Assembly: GCA_029204225.1 (NCBI GenBank)
Contig: CM055092.1
Span: 17,417,921 to 17,481,920, forward strand
Direction: 5' to 3'
DNA from: Diphasiastrum complanatum
Taxonomy: Eukaryota > Streptophyta > Lycopodiopsida > Lycopodiales > Lycopodiaceae
DNA length: 64,000 nucleotides
Shown here: positions 58,391-64,000 of the stretch, in pieces
Position numbering within the stretch: position 1 is the stretch's first letter
How the letters are laid out: each line of letters opens with the position of its first letter
The notes under the pieces: model-generated
Seen by the model: only the letters and a program-made list of their open reading frames with translations
Databases searched by the model: none
What the model was told of the DNA's origin: nothing
Program-made: the position numbers and the translations under genes

Positions 58391-58819
58391 CCTCAGCAAC
58401 GGTGCCACTTGTTGGGTCGTAGATATAGCGTAAGCCACTCTCCACCTATCAAGAAGGGTTAGATCCACAAGGATAGGTCTCTAACTATGATTACTTGCTT
58501 ATTCTAGTTGCTTTTTCAGATTGAAACCCTAACCCTTTAAAAGAAACACATATAAATCTAAGGTGCACAAAGAAGTACACTCCATCTACCACCACTTTGA
58601 CTTTGACTTATGATTTGAACTTAAACAAAACTTAATCAGCTTAGACTTTGGGCCTTTTTACATTATTTTATTGACATGGCCCAAGTCTAGTTTATTTAAA
58701 ATACAATGTTATAAGTTCTCATTGGGCTATGGGCTTACGCAAGCAGGATGCCACGGCCCTTGCAACTTATTTTCTACTTATTGGATAATTTTATCTATTT
58801 ACAAGAAATACCCTCAACA
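58391..58819 (-). repeat. Probable gypsy LTR with Tat-type primer site
   Basis: On the minus strand TGTTGAGGGTATTTC at 58819 opens and ACGACCCAACA at 58410 closes a 410-bp stretch. Two bases later follows TGGCACCGTTGCTGAGG (58407-58391), a Tat/Athila-type primer site. The internal region is cut after about 100 bases. No second copy in the window. Confidence 0.6.
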
Positions 58820-59332
58820 AAAGTTCCTCAAACATGATTGAAAATCAAATTGCAGATTCCAGCTTTAAAGTGTTCCACAAGTGTGTGTAGTGTATATCTA
58901 AACAAATGATCACCCACATCGATATCCTAAAGAAAATGATTCACGAGCTACCCAAGGTGAGAGCCGGAGTACAATAGGGCCACTCAGTCCAAATCAAGAG
59001 ATCCTACCAAATTTAGAATTTCTCCAAAAATGCAAAATGTTGAATCAAGAATAATCTAGATGCAAAAGCTATAATCTTGATATGACATCTACTAGAATGT
59101 ATGATTCTCTACCATAGGCAATTTTTGTCGCCAAATTCCAATGAATAAATTCAAAAATCGGCCTACTACAATTTATTTGACCTAAAATGTTGATAGGATC
59201 ACAAAGATCCACTTTCTATGCTTCCAACAACTTGATTTGAGCGTGTAGAGCCTCCAAATCCACAGAATTTATGGCACGCTTAAATTCACCACTAGAAATG
59301 GTTGAATCTCCAAATTTGACCTGCAACCTGCT
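58820..59332 (-). other. Internal start of an LTR element, short coding-like stretch
   Basis: On the minus strand from 59332, downstream of a primer site, a frame reads VKFGDSTISSGEFKRAINSV and EALHAQIKLLEA before a stop, then DLCDPINILGQIN. It resembles a gag leader only by position. No domain is recognised. Confidence 0.35.
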
Positions 59333-59476
59333 CTGATACCATGTGAAAAGTTATGATCCAAAATGCACTAATGGATCTTTGATCTTGGGTCAAATGTCAA
59401 GTTTAGATTTGATGAGTGACCCAAGTCAAAGAGGTTGCATGAGGTCAAGGGTCCAATCATAAGTGAGATTTTTCAC
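59333..59476 (-). repeat. Primer site and short LTR-like sequence (131 bp) with TGTGAAAA...TTTTCACA ends
   Basis: The minus strand reads TGTGAAAAATCTC at 59476 to AACTTTTCACA at 59346, followed immediately by TGGTATCAGAGCA (59345-59333). Ends and primer site match the TGTGA family. An LTR of 131 bp would fit a TRIM-like miniature element, or the true start lies further up and the end match is chance. Confidence 0.5.
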
Positions 59477-59659
59477 AGAGCACAAGTTTGTATCTCATCA
59501 AGAGATTGAATAGCTTTTAGAGTGTTTCCTTAAATGAAGCTAGAAAATATAGCTAGGGTCTGAGACCTTAACACATAGTGGTTAGAGGATTACTAGTCGT
59601 GGAAAGCCACATATACCTCCATTTTGTTGATAGAAGTGTGTTCTAGTGATTTATGAATG

Positions 59660-62065
<2,406 letters not shown>

Positions 62066-62077
62066 TGGTATCAGAGC
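62066..62077 (+). other. Primer-binding site of an LTR element
   Basis: TGGTATCAGAGC preceded by ATTTCAACT; initiator-Met tRNA type. The following 1.1 kb shows no certain gag and is cut by the LTR at 63173. Confidence 0.8.
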
Positions 62078-63172
62078 GGTAGGGTGATGTAGGTATGCAA
62101 ATTTGGTGGAGCTATGGAATAACATATTTCACCAAAAAAAATAGCACTCAAAGCGTCTCAGGAGAGAGGACTCCATATGGGGTATCAGTAGTCCGGATGG
62201 CAGGAGATAGCAACGTTCCTTCGATCGGAGCTTCGGGGAAGATCAGAACGATCGGCGTAGGTGAATTCCAGGGAGAACTCACGGAAAATCTTGTAGTTTG
62301 GTGGTTTCGAAAAAATCATCGGTGATGGCTACGTTATTCACTATGTGGACAGTCGTTTGGAACAACGGGACTTGCAAGGGATTTGCAAAGAGCAGTGACA
62401 GAGAACCATAGCAATTCATAGGAGACAAATTGGTTGAAAACGGAAAAAATTTGGAAAATTTTAGTTTTGTGGGGTGTTGACAGATTTCTCAAAAAATCAG
62501 CTTGTTTGAAGTCGATGCTGCACCAAATTGAAAGTTGTGAATTGCATTTGAAAGGTAGAGGTAGGGCAACATCTGTGGAGTTGTGAACTGCAAGAGAAAC
62601 CACAAGAAATTGTGGTGTAAAAAGCCCAAAGGTCCTCTCTTTCTCATAGTTAGGGTTTCTGTACAAAAAATCCTAGATTTCTCTCCATTGAACACACTTT
62701 TTAGTGTTGTAAAAGCACAAGGCAGGGTGCCCTACTACTATTAATATACTCCCCAGTGGTCGTGGACAGCCATGGAGGAAGTAGAGCACTAGACCGATGG
62801 TCAGCTAGGCGACAATAGCTATGGAGGAAGTTTGAGGAAGCAAGGTGAAGGAAGAGAGAGGAGGAGAGGTCGTGGAGCAGTTGTACGTGCCCATCTCAAA
62901 TGGGTTGTTGTGTCAAAAAGTGCATTGTGCCTTTATGGAACACATTTGGCACACGGAAACGGTTGATAATCGTAGGATCTGGCCCTTGCTAGATCGATGG
63001 CTGAGGTTGACCTCTTAGGACACAATGTAAACCATTGGATGAAGGGCCACCGTCGAATGTGGTTGAAGGTCGTTGTGAAAGGGACCCTAAAGAGATGAAA
63101 GGCATTTTAATCTTTATCTTCATTATAAATATTTCAAAAGGAAGTTCTGAAAAGGACCCGACTTTTAAAATC
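62078..63172. other. Internal region of an unidentified LTR element
   Basis: Short open frames only (for example 62095-62325) and no motif. GC is higher than in the flanks around 62160-62290 and 62760-62900. Confidence 0.35.
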
Positions 63173-63919
63173 TGTTGGAGGGTTTGCGGATCCCAAGGCA
63201 ACCCTAACCCTAGTTAATAAGTGAGAGATTTGGCAATCTACGTGTGTAAGTCCAACCCGATGATCACATAGTTATTTGATTAGTTACAAGTCAATAAAAG
63301 GACTTTAGGCCTTTTTGTGGGACTTTTAATGTCGCAGGGCCTAAATGTCAAGCTAGTGAATAAAGTTGGCTTTCCCTCCAATTTGGATGGTTCCCACTCT
63401 TTTTTAAATTTGAATAATTAGGGAGGCACAAAAATGGACCAATAGGATTCATAGGCCAGGCTCCTCTTCTCTATCATAAAAAGGGACCAACTCGAGCTCC
63501 TACACATGTTCATTTTCTCATTTCAATAAAGTAGATTGGTTCTCTTATGAATTGGATTGATGAATCTCCTTGCTCTCTATTACTTTTCCTCCATCTCTCA
63601 TGCTTTTTTTGTGTTTTGCTAATTGTTGGATTTGAATGTTATTGGGATTGCATGTTATGATATTTTTTATGAGAGAGAAAGGGAGAGAGAGAAAAAGAGT
63701 AGGCTATCTTGTTGTGGATCTTGTGTTAGTGGATGTAGTGTTAATGCTTAGGGTTAATGGATGTTAGAGGTTGATGTGAATCTTTCATTCATGCTGAAAT
63801 CTGAACTATACTATCGCTCTCATGGGAACGAATCTATGCGTGACAACTAACTTCATCTCTTTGATGCTAGATTGATTAGATCTTGGATTGAGGTTAGGCA
63901 AGGAAAGAAACCCACTACA
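63173..63919 (+). repeat. Athila/Tat-like 5' LTR (intact)
   Basis: 747 bp, TGTTGGAGGGTTTGC to AACCCACTACA, equal in length to the split copy at 29955-35424 once its guest is removed. TATA box CTATCATAAAAA near 63471-63482 and an AATAAAG block at about 63525. Followed by a primer site, so an element continues beyond the window. Confidence 0.93.
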
Positions 63920-63923
63920 ATTT

Positions 63924-63940
63924 TGGCACCGTTGCCAGGA
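63924..63940 (+). other. Tat/Athila-type primer-binding site
   Basis: TGGCACCGTTGCCAGGA, four bases after the LTR end; differs from the site at 35429 at a few positions. Confidence 0.88.
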
Positions 63941-64000
63941 AGCTATGCCAATTTTTTCAGTTTGCAGCATGATTGTTGGATGGTTAGCTTGCATTAGGCA

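Overview
The window reads as nuclear DNA of a land plant with a large, repeat-rich genome. Evidence: nested Ty1/copia and Ty3/gypsy LTR retrotransposons primed by plant initiator-Met type sites (TGGTATCAGAGC) or by Tat/Athila type sites (TGGCGCCGTTACTGGGG), long (GA)n tracts, and one intron-containing gene of the land-plant SOSEKI (DUF966) family. A Penelope-like reverse transcriptase fragment, a class uncommon in angiosperms, hints at a non-flowering lineage (inference only). No bacterial, organellar, rRNA, tRNA or CRISPR feature was seen.

Layout. 0.1-3.3 kb: two gypsy remnants, a plus-strand gag tail and a minus-strand gag-PR-RT-RNase H without integrase. 5.1-7.5 kb: the only convincing host gene, SOSEKI, minus strand, five coding exons. 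8-13 kb: diverged tandem repeats, a copia integrase scrap, (GA)n, a copia LTR, one copy of an unknown repeated ORF and an Athila-like LTR fragment. 13-22.4 kb: a copia element split in its RT by a younger copia element (copia-1, 14.8-20.4 kb). 22.4-25.1 kb: another copia fragment and the Penelope-like RT. 26.3-38.4 kb: a nest in which a copia element (copia-4) has taken a solo LTR, a deleted LTR element and a Tat/Athila-like element, whose own LTR contains a further LTR element with no recognisable polymerase. 39.2-40.6 kb: a gypsy gag. 41.2-47.8 kb: the second copy of the unknown ORF, split by copia-3, which is a sister of copia-1. 48.7-54.4 kb: a decayed Tat-like pol followed on the same strand by a long decayed ORF with coiled coil. 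54.7-58.3 kb: a copia element with an internal deletion. 58.4-64 kb: LTR and primer-site remnants, a 300-bp compound microsatellite and an Athila-like 5' LTR leading out of the window.

Almost every element is dead through stops, frameshifts, deletions or lost active sites. Target-site duplications and interrupted reading frames give the order of insertion. The two most unusual items are (i) an unrecognised ORF kept just upstream of the 3' LTR in two diverged members of a polymerase-less LTR family with TGTGAAAA...TTTTCACA ends, and (ii) the Penelope-like RT. All homology calls come from reading motifs; no database search was run.
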